This document shows, one piece after another, positions 1-9,034 of a stretch of 23,921 nt of DNA. The first letter of the stretch is position 1. Every line of letters starts with the position of its first letter. This DNA is from Asterionellopsis glacialis (Eukaryota; Bacillariophyta; Plagiogrammaphyceae; Rhaphoneidales; Asterionellopsidaceae): assembly GCA_014885115.2 (NCBI GenBank), contig WKLE02001129.1, positions 1 through 23,921 of the forward strand, in the 5' to 3' direction. The position numbers were made by a program, and so were the translations under genes. Below the pieces are notes generated by a model. That model ran no database searches. It was given only the letters and a program-made list of their open reading frames with translations, and was not told the DNA's origin.

Positions 1-152
1 TGCTGAGGAGCTGAAAAATCTGCCCCCCAGAGAAGCAAACCGTGTGGCATTGGAGTGGACAGTCGTGGCACACAGATGGTGTTATTATTTGTGTCATTTG
101 AGACACCGGGAACCTGAAGACTGATACCATCTGAGATGGAGGGGAACACCAT

Positions 153-1250
153 TTAGGAGTTCAGCCCATGTGAAGAAAGGGAATAGATGTGGCCATTTTT
201 TGTGACCATCCTTTGGAGTAGGCTGAAATTTGTGTATGTGGTATCATTGGCACCATTTAATTTGAGGGCCATAGCCCCGGAAGCCCAAAGCGAATGCGAG
301 CTTATGCGTTCTAAGGTATATCCGGCAAAGAGGAGGCCGGCTTTGGCCACTTTAAAGCGGAGGGCTGTCATGATGTCTTGGTCATGTATGTGTTCTTGAG
401 AGCCTCCTTGGGTTATGTTGGTAAGGCTGATCGGTGTCGTGAGATCGGTGCGTCGGCAGAGGATGAAGTGGACCCACCGCGCAACCACCTTGACCGGACA
501 GAAAAATGCCGAGGATGTGGACTGGTGATGTACAGTTGCACCCCGAATGCCATTCTTTTGTCAATCAATGGTAAAAGTCACTCTCGATGCCGTCAACAAT
601 ATATTTAGAGGAGCATTGAGTGGTAAAACCCTGTTATTCTTGAGGAAGGTTATGTCTTTGAGTCGAACTTGAACAGTCCATTTTTGTTGATTGCCCTTAG
701 GGAAGGTGTACTCTCCTACCCTTAACAAAAAGAAAAAGGCAATGATAATTAGGTCACCAATCGCTTGGCAGCGATGTGATGACTCTGCTGCATATTCCTG
801 GCAAGTTGTTTGGATGGCATGGACGGGTAGGGCGAGTTTGGGCTGTGGTGCTGGATCGTCATCTTGATAGGTCTTGAGCAGTCAAGAAATTGGAAGATTG
901 ATTTCTTTTATGCCGTAGGTTCTTCTAGGATCTGGGAATCCTGCCAAAACTGTGGTCTGTCCAAAGAGTCCCGTTGCAACCAATTGAGCATTGACTCTTT
1001 TTCCTTTTCCAGCAAAAACTTCCCGGAGCCGGACAGCAAAGGACAAGAGGAGCTCGTGTTGGTAGCACTTGGGATATTGGGACATGTATGGGTCAGCACA
1101 ACAGTCGCTGCAGTGTTCCAGCCAACTTTGCCAGTGGCGGGCTTGGGGTTCATCATCCAATGTTGCAATGGCAATCTGACGCCTAGCAATGTTGAGAATA
1201 TGTTGGATCTCATCTTTAGCGTAGGGAGCACAGTTTGCCAAGAGTTGGTC
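153..1250 (-). pseudogene. Tyrosine recombinase of DIRS-like element, broken
   Basis: One minus-strand frame runs from about 1250 to the stop at 153, interrupted by TGA near 880 and a second TGA near 565. In order it shows an N-terminal helical part (LRE near 1060, then GKGKRVNAQLVATG), a segment IGDLIIIAFFFLLRVGEYTF near 705-760 holding the first catalytic Arg (LLRVGEY), a QKNG...ATVHH stretch near 530-562 where the catalytic Lys is expected, CPVK near 490-500, and RISSHSLWASGAMALKLNG near 250-312. The last is the H-x-x-R box, where the expected Arg is Trp (TGG at 285-287). The final His/Trp and Tyr region is not recognisable. The family cuts and joins DNA through a tyrosine and would insert a circular cDNA. 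The lost Arg and two stops make this copy inactive. It overlaps the upstream RNase H frame at about 908-1250. Confidence 0.8.
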
Positions 1251-2453
1251 TGTAAAGGAAGAGGAAATTTTAAGTCAAAGGTTTGCAAAAATTGTGAGTG
1301 AGATTTGAACGAGCGCGAAGCAAAGTCCGCCATTGCATTTTCCTTGCCCAAAATCGTGGCTGTTACCAGAGGAGCTGAACGAGAGCATTGTTGACGCATA
1401 GCAAGACCTCGTATTAGATGACCAGAAGTCAGTGAGGATGCTTTGGACGCCATTTGCTCAATCCAAGCCACCGCTGGTGTATTATCACAAAATGTGGCCA
1501 CCGAGCGGTGTCCGACATCCACGTTTGCTTCCAAGGCACAGTAATGGAGGACGACCCCTGCCAATTCCAGATCCGAGTTTGTAAGGGTGCCTTTGGGGTT
1601 TGCATCCAAGATGAGTTAACTGTACTCTCCAAATTAATGGATTCATAGTGTCTGTTTAGGAAAACCAGACTCCTCCTGCCCCCGTTCCGGATGCATCACA
1701 GTAACTGATTAGATCTGGTTCTGATGGGACTAGTTCCGCTACATTCATTGGCTGTTTGGCAAGATCTTTGATCAGCAGTCCAAGATCAAGCAAGTTTGCT
1801 CGTACTTCGGTATATTTGCCCAGGCCAATGTCACGTGGAGTTCCTGTCAAAGCTTGGTTGATCGGAGTGTACAATCCTCTAGCAGCTGGCAGTATATTCG
1901 TAGCATGCTGGCATTTGCCTATATTGCGTTGGAAGCGTTTGAGCTTGACCTTTTTCTTGCGCATCAATCTCTTAATTTCTTTCCTTATGTTGTCAGATTT
2001 GTCCTTAGGTAGTCTCGCTGTTTTGGCAATTCCATCTAGTTCAAATCCTAACATGACCTTTCGGGTATCCCATCTCGCATCCCCCTTTTTTAATTTTTTC
2101 TCTGAGATGCTGTTCTTTCCATTTTGGTGTCCCAACACCTCTGGAGGAGGGAAGATGTTATGAATTGTGTGTAAAGCTGCTCGGCCAACTTTGGTTAGCC
2201 ACGTTGTTTCTTCATTCTCCACTGCTGCAAGACAGAAATCATTTGTCGAATGGTTATGGTCCCTTGTCAGACTGGCGCCGGAGTGCATTGTCTTTTGTCT
2301 TTTGGTATTCCTTTCGTCTAGCTTCATGTCTATTCCGAACATGAACCACAGTCGACAGGCACGCCGAATTCCCACTGCTTGAGCGTGTCTACAAATGAAT
2401 GCAATTCTGCTAGTTCCAACGGTTTTATTAAGCTCTTTCCTTTTTTTGGCCAC
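908..2453 (-). pseudogene. RT connection and RNase H of DIRS-like element, broken
   Basis: The frame ending at 1656 carries the post-palm RT segment: IFPPPEVLGH near 2150-2180, GDARWDTRKVMLGFELDG near 2025-2080, then LPAARGLYTPINQAL near 1850-1895, a pattern I associate with RTs of these elements. RNase H begins at YCDASGTGAGG near 1680-1710, then a TAA stop at 1656 and a frameshift near 1610-1640. It resumes with NSDLELAG near 1555-1580, FCDNTPAV near 1465-1490 and NAMADFASRS near 1325-1350, giving the D-E-D-D catalytic set. The RT active-site box seems to survive only as NDFCLAA near 2230, with the first Asp of the usual DD replaced by Asn; that alignment is inference. The upstream palm and fingers are not seen. 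The tail of this frame (to 908) overlaps the recombinase in another frame. Confidence 0.75.
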
Positions 2454-2454
2454 T

Positions 2455-2919
2455 GTGGGTGCTTACCTTGGGCTAGTTCTGCGGGTGACTTTTCATTGTG
2501 CAAAACTTTATGCTGTTGTTTGTTCCTGTAAACTTTTGTCCCCAGGGTTCTTTGGGGTCAGAGTCTTCTCCGATTAACTCGGGTTCCTTTACTTTGAGGA
2601 AGAGACTCCCTAATTGTCCTGAGGCATCCCTTCAAGCCTTCTCATTAGGTTGCTTACGCTTCGCCCCTTGCCTTTTTGGTGCTGGGTCTGCGCGGTATGC
2701 AGCAATAGCCTTGGCCAAGTTAGCTGCAACTACTTTTGCCTTGCTGGGGGATGGCTTTGCCACAACATGATTGTAAGTACAATGCTGGTTGCTACAACAG
2801 CCCAATCCATTCCTTTGCATGCATGTTCCTCGCGAGCCTAATCTGAGGTCCAAATACTTGAGGGGTGGGTTGCAAGCTTCCATAAGCTTACTAATGGTTA
2901 TGTTAGGAAATTCATCCAA
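2455..2919 (-). pseudogene. Gag C-terminus with CCCH zinc finger, DIRS-like element
   Basis: An open minus frame from 2919 to 2632, continuing past a TGA to about 2480, encodes a Cys/His cluster near 2780-2840: Cys, seven residues, two adjacent Cys, four residues, Cys, three residues, His (CMQRNGLGCCSNQHCTYNH). A Lys/Arg/Ala-rich tail with KAKVVAANLAKAIAAYRAD follows. This arrangement resembles a CCCH-type nucleic-acid-binding finger at the end of a retroelement Gag, rather than the CCHC knuckle of most LTR elements. It lies directly upstream of the RT part and overlaps the preceding Gag frame at about 2912-2919, implying a frameshift there. The role (RNA binding during packaging) is family inference. 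Confidence 0.6.
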
Positions 2920-4570
2920 ATTCCCTTTGTAACGTCTGCAATGGCAGGGTCAAGCAGGGCCCAGAATGGCCCTGCATATAGCTGACTACCATGTGTGTCT
3001 GGAAATAATCCTCCTGCCTTTGGTGCTTCCCTCTCAAACATAGCAGAAGATGTCCTGCAGGAGTTGGGTAAAAGGAAGATACTGGGCAATGTATTGATTC
3101 CATGATCTTGCCCATTTCCAAAAATTCATTGACATACATTAGTTTTGTGTTGGGTAAAGGTTCCCCAACTTCCCAGGCTGATGCCGCTCCAAAAAAATTT
3201 CGTGAATCATGTAACGCCAACCCCATCAATTGAAGGACATCTACCTTCGACATTGCTTCAAATTTGTGTGCTTGAGTACCTCTCGACGATGCCTGCATGA
3301 TTCCCCAACCACCACTTCTGACAAGCGATCATAGTTTGCAAGAACTTGCAACAGTCCATCATATGTGGTAGGCGGAATTACCTTTATTTCCTTTGCTTTG
3401 CTGACATCTGCAGGAGTAGTGAATGTTGCCTCCATGAGATGCTCCATTAATTTCTTGGCCTTCTTGTTTAATGCCAATGCTGAGTACGGCACTGCAAAGG
3501 GTGAGAGGCCACGGTGGCAATCTTCAAAGTCAACTTCTCTGTCAAATGAAAAAAATAATTCCTTTATGTCCTTGACTAGATCGGTAGATAAAAATATCCA
3601 AGTGGGGTTGTCCAAGTCCGTGCATGGCCTTAGGCGTGTCTGTAGTACCCTAGTCACTCCAGTCACGGTTCTCCTGTTCAAATTTCTTCTAGGCAGGCAG
3701 GAAAGGCCTCGCCTTCTCCTAGACTACAAGATGCTCTTAGCAGACACTTCTCTCCTTTGGTATAAGTTTTCTTGCTCTTGTCTTGTGTTGCAAGTAAACT
3801 TGGGCTTAGACCTTGTAGGGTCTGCACGGTGGCCGCTACCACTCTCTCGGGGGAAAGCCCTACATTTTGAGGCGTCTGCAGCATCAGTGAATTACTTATC
3901 AACCCCTTCATTATTTTGTATCCCCAGCATTGTAACTTGCAAGTGGGTGATACTGCTTGCCAGTCAATAGCCAGTCGGCTTTTAGAGGCAAGTGCACCTG
4001 TAGCCCCAGCTTGGGAGCTGGCTACCAGGCACCATTCTACTAATGGTTGGAATACGGATTGTTCTTCTGCACTCCCGCTTTCTATCAACCTCTTTATCCT
4101 TTGATACACTTGATATGCACTTAGGGGCTCAAAGAAGTATACCGCCCATGAGGCAGGTATAAACATAAATTCGGGTAACTTGACCTTGTTTTGCAGGAGT
4201 GTTTCTGTGGTTACGTTCTCTGCATACGGGGAGAGATGAAACTCACTTCCTCTTGCTGACATTTCATCTATCCATTTATTTTTGTTGATACCCTTATATT
4301 CCTGTATTTAGAACAATATTCCTGCCATTTCGGTCAATGTGCTCCCGGGGTATAGTAAATAGGATGGTTGTTGTCCATCTTCCATGTCGCCCATTCTTGC
4401 AAATACTCTTCCCTCCATTTCTTCGCCAACTCCAATAGTCACATTATATCTCGCAAGGCTATGAACGGCAACAATTTTCTGCAAGGTTGGTATCACCGTA
4501 AGGAAACATATTGGTGCCCTATGCTGGTGCGCACGGCATGTCAGGTTGTGACAATCAACTCAGGGATTAC
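2912..4570 (-). pseudogene. Gag-like protein of DIRS-like element, frameshifted
   Basis: Three successive minus frames carry one protein: about 4570-3678 (with a TAA at 4308), 3681-3241 and 3298-2912. Recognisable stretches include FIPASWAVYFFEPLSAYQVY near 4110-4170, VYQRIKRLIESGSAEEQSVF near 4055-4112, KKAKKLMEHLMEATF near 3425-3470, TYDGLLQVLANYDRLSEVV near 3310-3365 and LMGLALHDSRNFFGAASAWE near 3170-3230. No enzymatic motif is visible. Position, length and a downstream zinc finger support a structural Gag. The open frame begins just after a TGA near 4565 without a clear ATG, so the true N-terminus is lost or unrecognised. I recognise it by context more than by motif. Confidence 0.55.
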
Positions 4571-4626
4571 ACAAGAGACAAGAGAAGACTTGTTGTTTGG
4601 TTATGTAAAAAAATTATAACTAGTTT

Positions 4627-4666
4627 AAAAGGATTCTATTTTTGATAAAAGGATTCTATTTTTGAT
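4627..4666. repeat. Two exact 20-bp tandem copies
   Basis: AAAAGGATTCTATTTTTGAT occurs twice back to back at 4627-4646 and 4647-4666 with no mismatch. It sits just upstream of the Gag-like region of the DIRS-like element. This is probably simple slippage or recent duplication; no function is evident. Confidence 0.95.
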
Positions 4667-4751
4667 AACTTGATAATTTGGAGGAAAGGTTTAGTAACGG
4701 GTAAAACCTCCATGAGTTAGGCAAACTGCCACGTTGACATTCCTTGAGTGA

Positions 4752-4823
4752 TGGTGACGTCACAACAACGTCACTACAATCTGCCAATGGTGACGTCACA
4801 ACAACGTCAAGACAACCTGCCAT
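4752..4823. repeat. 36-bp tandem repeat, two units, each with a CRE-type palindrome
   Basis: Two near-identical 36-bp units occupy 4752-4787 and 4788-4823. Each contains the perfect palindrome TGACGTCA (4755-4762 and 4791-4798), the consensus site for bZIP/CREB-type factors, followed by a second half-site CAACGTCA. This could be a cis-regulatory array upstream of the DIRS-like Gag (reading leftwards) or the ORF at 5000. The repeat is directly seen; regulatory use is inference. Confidence 0.7.
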
Positions 4824-4831
4824 ATCATCAT

Positions 4832-4916
4832 CGTCTGTCCATCACCAACAATCTGCCATGTTATCATCGCCCGTCTGTCCACTTCACTATCGTCTGTCCA
4901 ACTGACCCGTCTGTGC
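4832..4916. repeat. Dispersed CGTCTGTCC motif cluster
   Basis: The nonamer CGTCTGTCC appears at 4832-4840, 4872-4880 and 4891-4899, with a one-base variant CGTCTGTGC at 4908-4916. A related CTGTCTGTCA core recurs in the inverted repeat region at 5514-6232. It may be a decayed tandem array or a binding-site cluster. No coding potential is seen. Confidence 0.6.
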
Positions 4917-4999
4917 ATGGATGCGCGTATTAGCACTATCATTAAGGATACAACTCACATAGTGAGGTGTAGTGCAATTGGATTGTCAGCTCCCAGTAC

Positions 5000-5359
5000 T
5001 CAACCAACCCACTCCGATTTATTGGCAATACTCTGTAAGCCCTCAATAAAGGATTCATATTGACTTGTGGATAAAATCTCATACGTCAGGGTGCCCCGAA
5101 CACTCTCAAACGAAGTTGAGAGGTTCCCAGCATTGTGCAATCCATTGTGTTCCCAATCGGAACCTGTAGCAATATTCGCTTGAGCAATATCTTGTTGTAC
5201 GTTGACCTCAGGTGGATTTTGCATGGTGGGGTTCGGAGCAGGATGATCATCGACCATTGACCATCGTTTTTGTTTTTGTGTTTGTATTGCACTGTTGTTC
5301 AATACCTTTTCTTTGGAGCAGTTTTCTTGCTTTGGTGAAAGTGAGGAGTCATCAGTCAT
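5000..5359 (-). CDS. Weak ORF, unknown function (possible exon or remnant)
   Basis: A minus-strand frame is open from about 5490 down to a TGA at 5000. The first ATG in it (5359-5357) gives 119 residues. Composition is polar and low-complexity, rich in Ser, Asn, Gln and Lys (QTQKQKRW and NPTMQNPPEVNVQQD segments), with no motif, signal peptide or membrane segment that I recognise. It lies between the CRE-type tandem repeat and the inverted repeat block. It could be part of a host exon, a fragment of a transposon or chance. Nothing in the sequence distinguishes these, so treat it as an unverified ORF. Confidence 0.22.
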   Translation of the reverse strand: MTDDSSLSPKQENCSKEKVLNNSAIQTQKQKRWSMVDDHPAPNPTMQNPPEVNVQQDIAQANIATGSDWEHNGLHNAGNLSTSFESVRGTLTYEILSTSQYESFIEGLQSIANKSEWVG

Positions 5360-5513
5360 TTGCTGCAGTTGAGAGTTGCAGCTCTTCCTGCTGTTCGACA
5401 CGCAGAATGACGTGCATATTTCAGAATTTACAATTTCTCTGGTCAATAGATTTTTACTGCAACATGTTGCTTTGATTTTGTACTGCAGACGCTACGATTG
5501 TTGCGTTACTGGA

Positions 5514-5753
5514 GGATCTGGGAATTTCGAGAAAACGGGTGACAGACAGACTATTTATTCAAAAATTAGCCTTTACAGAACGCTTTCCACACGCCAGTCG
5601 GCTTTCGATTCCAGTCGTCTGTCAACGACAGACGGAAAACAATACCAGGAACTTCAGAGGATCCAGCAATTTCAAGAAAATGGGATAATTAAGTCAAGAA
5701 ATTCTCATTTACAGAATGCTTTTCACGTGCCAGTCGGCTTTCGATTCCGGTTG
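5514..5753 (+). repeat. Left arm of inverted repeat (one full, one partial unit)
   Basis: Unit one is 145 bp (5514-5658) and unit two stops after about 95 bp at 5753. Unit two has lost the GTGACAGACAGA part and diverges more. Both contain CCAGTCGGCTTTCGATTCC and a stretch with TTTACAGAA. In-frame translation looks protein-like only because the repeats are read alike; I do not regard it as coding. Confidence 0.8.
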
Positions 5754-5813
5754 TTACTTTTTGATTTTGGAAAAAGTACAGAGTTACTTTTTTGATTTTG
5801 GAAAAAGTAGCTT
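5754..5813. repeat. 30-bp direct repeat in the centre of the inverted structure
   Basis: TTACTTTTTGATTTTGGAAA with AAGTA occurs at 5754 and again at 5784 with one extra T. The tandem pair sits at the inner end of the left arm and would fall in the loop if the arms paired. Confidence 0.85.
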
Positions 5814-5916
5814 AAGTTTTTCTGTCTCTTGTAAACAGTTGGTCAGAGTCGAAGCAAACTGGCGTGTTATGCATATATTAAATGACAGTATCTTGTATAT
5901 TGTTTATTTTTGTAAA

Positions 5917-6232
5917 CCGTTTTCTCAAAATTACCGGATCCTCAGAAGTTCCCGGTATTGTTTTTCTGTCTGTCGTTGACAGACAACTGGAATCAAAAGC
6001 CGACTGGTGCGTGGAAAGTGTTCTGTAACGGCTGATTTCTTGACTAAATGATCTGTCTGTCACCCGTTTTCTCAAAATTCCCAGATCCTCTGAAGTTCCC
6101 GGTATTGTTTTCTGTCTGTCATTGACAGACGACCGGAATCGAAAGCAGACTGACACGTGGAAAGCGTTCTGTAACGGCTGATTTTTGAATAAATAGTCTG
6201 TCTGTCACCCGTTTTCTCGAAATTCCTGGACC
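5917..6232 (-). repeat. Right arm of inverted repeat (two full units and a stub)
   Basis: Read on the minus strand, full units occupy 6232-6089 (144 bp) and 6088-5942 (147 bp), followed by a ~25-bp stub at 5941-5917. The outermost unit matches the left outermost unit well, with an identical stretch around GAATTTCGAGAAAACGGGTG. The arms differ in copy number (about 1.7 against 2.2), so the structure is not a perfect palindrome. Confidence 0.8.
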
Positions 6233-6239
6233 CTCCTGT

Positions 6240-7561
6240 ATTTTGCACTTGGTTTTCCATGTGCGCCTCCGTTTTTCTGTCACAGATGCCCATCAAACAA
6301 AAACGAAACCAAGCAACAATCCACCAAAATATTAACAATTGGATGGGAATCGAATGATGTCATTGATGTGATTGGATAATAGTATTATTGTTGTGTTCTT
6401 GTCCAGAAGTTGATCCATGTCAAAGATGGTTTTACGAAAAAAGCAGACTTCTCCTCCTTCATCAAGATCTGGAAATTATCAACACACACTCAACAATCAA
6501 TATGAATACGGGGAATCAATTGGTGTCCCTCGATGGTACCAAGAAGAGGTTTATTTTCATGTTCTTGTGTGAAAGGAGTCATCTTGTCATGACAGTGCCA
6601 TTGCTGGTTTTCTTCATTGTCAATTTGATCAGTCTAATCTGTTTTCCCACCATAATCAGACATTAGATGGTGGTTATCATCTTTTTATGCAAGCTTTCTA
6701 AAATTCAAGCTCAATTTAGTCCATCATTCCATCCAGAAAATGCTTTATTTGCAAGCTCTCCAAAATTTGATTTCACTTTAGCCTAGCTGTCCATCCCAAA
6801 AATGCAAAAAAGAATGCCTTTTATCTTCGTGCTGTGATGTTCAAACAACAATCCAAGGCTTCCGAGGAGTTTTTTTTACATGTGGGAGGAGGTTTGGTGC
6901 GGTGGTCTGGTCCAAAATGGGGTTCTGATATTTTGATCTTGGTGGGATGAGGGTTAGGTTTTTTGTGGCAACGGGTTATATGATTTGTTGCAGCAGTACG
7001 AATTAAAACTTTGAACAAAAGGGCATCTGATAATAGTTGATGTATCAATTTCAGGAGTCTGTATTGTGACAATATGTGTGGATTTGGCATTTTTGATATG
7101 CATTTATTTAACAACTGATCATGACAAGGTTGTGATAAGATTGGTTTTATTTCCTGTTAGGATTGATCATTTAATAGACAATCATATTTGATCAAAAAAC
7201 AGTCATTTATAGTTTAAAGCAGTTCATGACAAGATAAGGTTGAATCAACCAAGGTTAATTATTTTATTTTAGGATTAAAACAAACTTTAAATTAGCTCAC
7301 TCTTTTCTGACAACAACTTTTGTAGCAACTTTACAAACCTTGCCTTTGCGTGTTGTATGCATCCTACTAAACAACCTACCACACAGAACTAAAGAGCCTG
7401 TTCAGGTAGATTGTTGACACTGCTCGAATCACCACACGCTTCCTCTGAGCTAAGTATTTTATCATAATTTGATTATTCACCCTAGTCTAGCAACAATTGT
7501 TGTTACCAGACCCCAATCTAACCAGATGTGCAGTAGGCAAGTTGCGAAACTCGCGCAATAA
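6240..7561. other. Non-coding AT-rich stretch with diverged repeats
   Basis: No ORF here shows a recognisable domain. At 6688-6805 a ~62-bp sequence beginning TGCAAGCT is present twice in tandem (starts at 6688 and 6750) with many substitutions, each ending near AAAATGC. Around 7118 and 7226 TCATGACAAG recurs, each followed within about 50 bases by TTAGGATT. The rest looks like decayed intergenic sequence. Confidence 0.6.
6688..6805. repeat. Diverged ~62-bp tandem duplication
   Basis: Two imperfect copies start at TGCAAGCT (6688 and 6750), share a TTTAG core in mid-unit and end with AAAATGC. The divergence suggests an old duplication, unlike the exact repeats at 4627 and 13707. Confidence 0.65.
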
Positions 7562-8063
7562 TGTCAATCAACTGTAGTACGGACATACCGTGACATGATG
7601 ATGTCATGGACAAGGACAGACAAGATGACGTGATGACATCATCAAGCGGATGGACGCAAACGTGCAGTGACACGCTGTGTGCATGCAAACACTGACATCA
7701 CAAGCAAAGTGCATCAAAATCAACTCTGCAACAGAAGCATGATGCGTCACTTGTGAACACAATGATGCGCCAGTCCGGGGGACTCTCAGTGGCTGCCTCG
7801 GGGAGTTTGGTTCACATGGTCAAACGGAACTCCTTTGGAACCAAACTTTAAGTAGATTGGCCATAGGATCCCGTACTTCAATTGGGTGGAGAAGTTTGTC
7901 AACTACTTTTAGCAGCTAGTTAAAATAGCTCATAATTTATTCACTCTAACAAAACTCAGTCTATTTTCTATCACTTTTCAACATTGTTGTCAGCATAGTG
8001 CATAGTGTTAACACTCCACTCGAAAAACGCAGTAAGTAATTATCCAATATTATTCTGATTTCA
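7562..8063 (+). repeat. 5' LTR of gypsy element
   Basis: It aligns with 12200-12709 over almost its full length, except for a segment at 7986-8042 that matches the other LTR only in reverse complement. Near the left end it holds TGACATGATGATGTCA (7591-7606), an inverted repeat with a 4-bp spacer, and GATGACGTGATGACATCATC (7625-7644), both rich in bZIP-like half-sites. LTRs normally carry promoter and polyadenylation signals; no clear TATA box was identified. Confidence 0.88.
7591..7644. promoter_or_regulatory. CRE/bZIP-like palindrome pair in the LTR
   Basis: TGACAT-GATG-ATGTCA is present in both LTRs (7591-7606 and 12229-12244) unchanged, although neighbouring positions differ. A TGACGT half-site at 7627-7632 in the 5' LTR is TGACAT in the 3' LTR. 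Placement in the left part of the LTR (U3 equivalent) fits a transcription control site. Factor binding is inference. Confidence 0.4.
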
Positions 8064-8075
8064 GATGACTCAACC

Positions 8076-8985
8076 ATGAAAGTTGTTACACCTAACCAAG
8101 GCAATGGTCAAAGCTACCCGCTGTGTCATATCCTGCTCTAAATTCTGAGTACCAAAGTGCAGAAGCTAGCTAAAGCGCAGCACACCAAAGTTAGCCTGCT
8201 ATCTAATCCTGGAGACAAAAACTCCAAAGAGAAATATACCATGGAGTTCCCGTACTTTAGTCATGGATCTCCTAAGGATCTACTGGACTAGTTCAACAAT
8301 CTGGACCAAATGATTTGCAGTCAGCCTATCATGACTGGGCTCACTCACTACTCGATGGTCTGTGCTTTACTATGCGAAGAAGGTCTGCGTGTATTCAATG
8401 CCGTATCTACCCAGCGCAAAAACGAGACAGTGGAGCACTTAAAGTTGGTTGGTGATGACCTTAAGAAGCATTTTTCCCACTTAAGGCACTCATGAAGCAG
8501 AAATGCTACATGCACTGGTTCCTCAGGAAGCCACACAAACTAACTCCAAAGAGTACCAAGCTGCTCTCCACACGCTCAATGGCTACTTAGAGGAATTCCC
8601 CAGAGCGGACAAAAACTCTAAGCTTTCAAACGAAGAAGAATTACTTGAGATCCTTGAATTCAGTTTGTGCTACTTGGAGCAAGGAAATGACACACCAAGG
8701 ATTTGACCCTCAGGACAAAGGCCTACCAGCATTTCTGGAATTTCTGGAACGTATGGAAGTTACAGACAATATAGGGGATCCATCAGGCCCTAGGACTAAG
8801 GACAAACTGGCTTGCAAGGATAAACGTAACAATTCAACTGACAGCCGGGATGGTAAAGACCATAAGGCACCCAAAGGCAAATGCAAGTACTGCAAGATTC
8901 ACAAGAACAGTTCTCATGATACCAGCAAATGCCATGCCTTGGACAAATACATTGACCAACATCAGAAAGATGGCAAAAAGCAATA
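8076..8985 (+). pseudogene. Gag of gypsy element, broken
   Basis: The ATG at 8076 opens a frame that, apart from a TAA near 8142 and a TAG near 8290, continues to 8495. Frameshifts then lead to 8503-8706 and 8645-8986. Recognisable capsid-type segments are MEFPYFSHGSPKDLLD near 8241-8288, LNGYLEEFPRADKNSKL near 8575-8628 and QGFDPQDKGLPAFLEFLERM near 8700-8755. A zinc-binding cluster follows at 8883-8933: CKYC, seven residues to His, four residues to Cys, plus an extra His, a slightly lengthened CCHC knuckle. Gag would form the particle and bind RNA. The ATG lies only 12 bases after the LTR border, leaving little room for a primer-binding site. A Trp is expected at the TAG near 8290, suggesting TGG to TAG. 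Confidence 0.78.
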
Positions 8986-9034
8986 ACAGCCCAAGTACAA
9001 GCACCCACACTACAACAAGTACAACAAGCAGAAA

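Larger units (their letters stand above)
150..4570 (-). mobile_element. Degenerate DIRS-like (tyrosine recombinase) retroelement
   Basis: Minus-strand reading from about 4570 down to 150 gives, in order, a Gag-like protein, a CCCH zinc finger, an RT connection/RNase H region and a tyrosine recombinase. That order, with a recombinase instead of a DDE integrase, is characteristic of DIRS/Ngaro-type retroelements. Each part has several frameshifts and stops, and most of the RT fingers and palm is missing or unrecognisable around 2450-2630. I see no terminal inverted or split direct repeats inside the window; the recombinase end lies within 150 bases of the left edge, so the 3' repeat may lie outside. 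The class assignment is inference from domain content. Confidence 0.78.
5514..6232. mobile_element. Foldback-like element: inverted arms of ~145-bp tandem repeats
   Basis: A ~145-bp unit starting GGATCTGGGAATTTCGAG lies on the plus strand at 5514-5658, with a partial second copy at 5659-5753. The same unit lies in reverse complement at 6232-6089, 6088-5942 and as a stub at 5941-5917. The arms are therefore composed of direct repeats and are inverted relative to each other around a ~160-bp AT-rich centre. This is the architecture of foldback transposons, whose terminal inverted repeats are arrays of direct repeats. Each full unit carries TCTGTC-aac-GACAGA or a close variant, itself a small hairpin. 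No transposase is encoded and I see no target-site duplication, so identity as a mobile element is inference. Confidence 0.6.

Noticed and set aside
864..1301. Plus-strand ORF of 145 codons
   Set aside because: It is antisense to the RNase H and recombinase frames, which carry conserved motifs; the plus frame has none.
5500..6240. CRISPR-like array
   Set aside because: Units are ~145 bp, abut without unique spacers, and lie in both orientations; the window is eukaryotic.
5512..6340. Several repeat-derived ORFs with similar translations (NFEKTGDRQT, SAFDS) as a protein family
   Set aside because: They are the same ~145-bp DNA repeat read in matching frames. No domain is present and arms are on opposite strands.
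6340..7560. Search for tRNA or small RNA genes in the non-coding stretch
   Set aside because: No cloverleaf-like pairing or T-loop consensus (GGTTCRA) was seen by eye; a proper scan was not possible.
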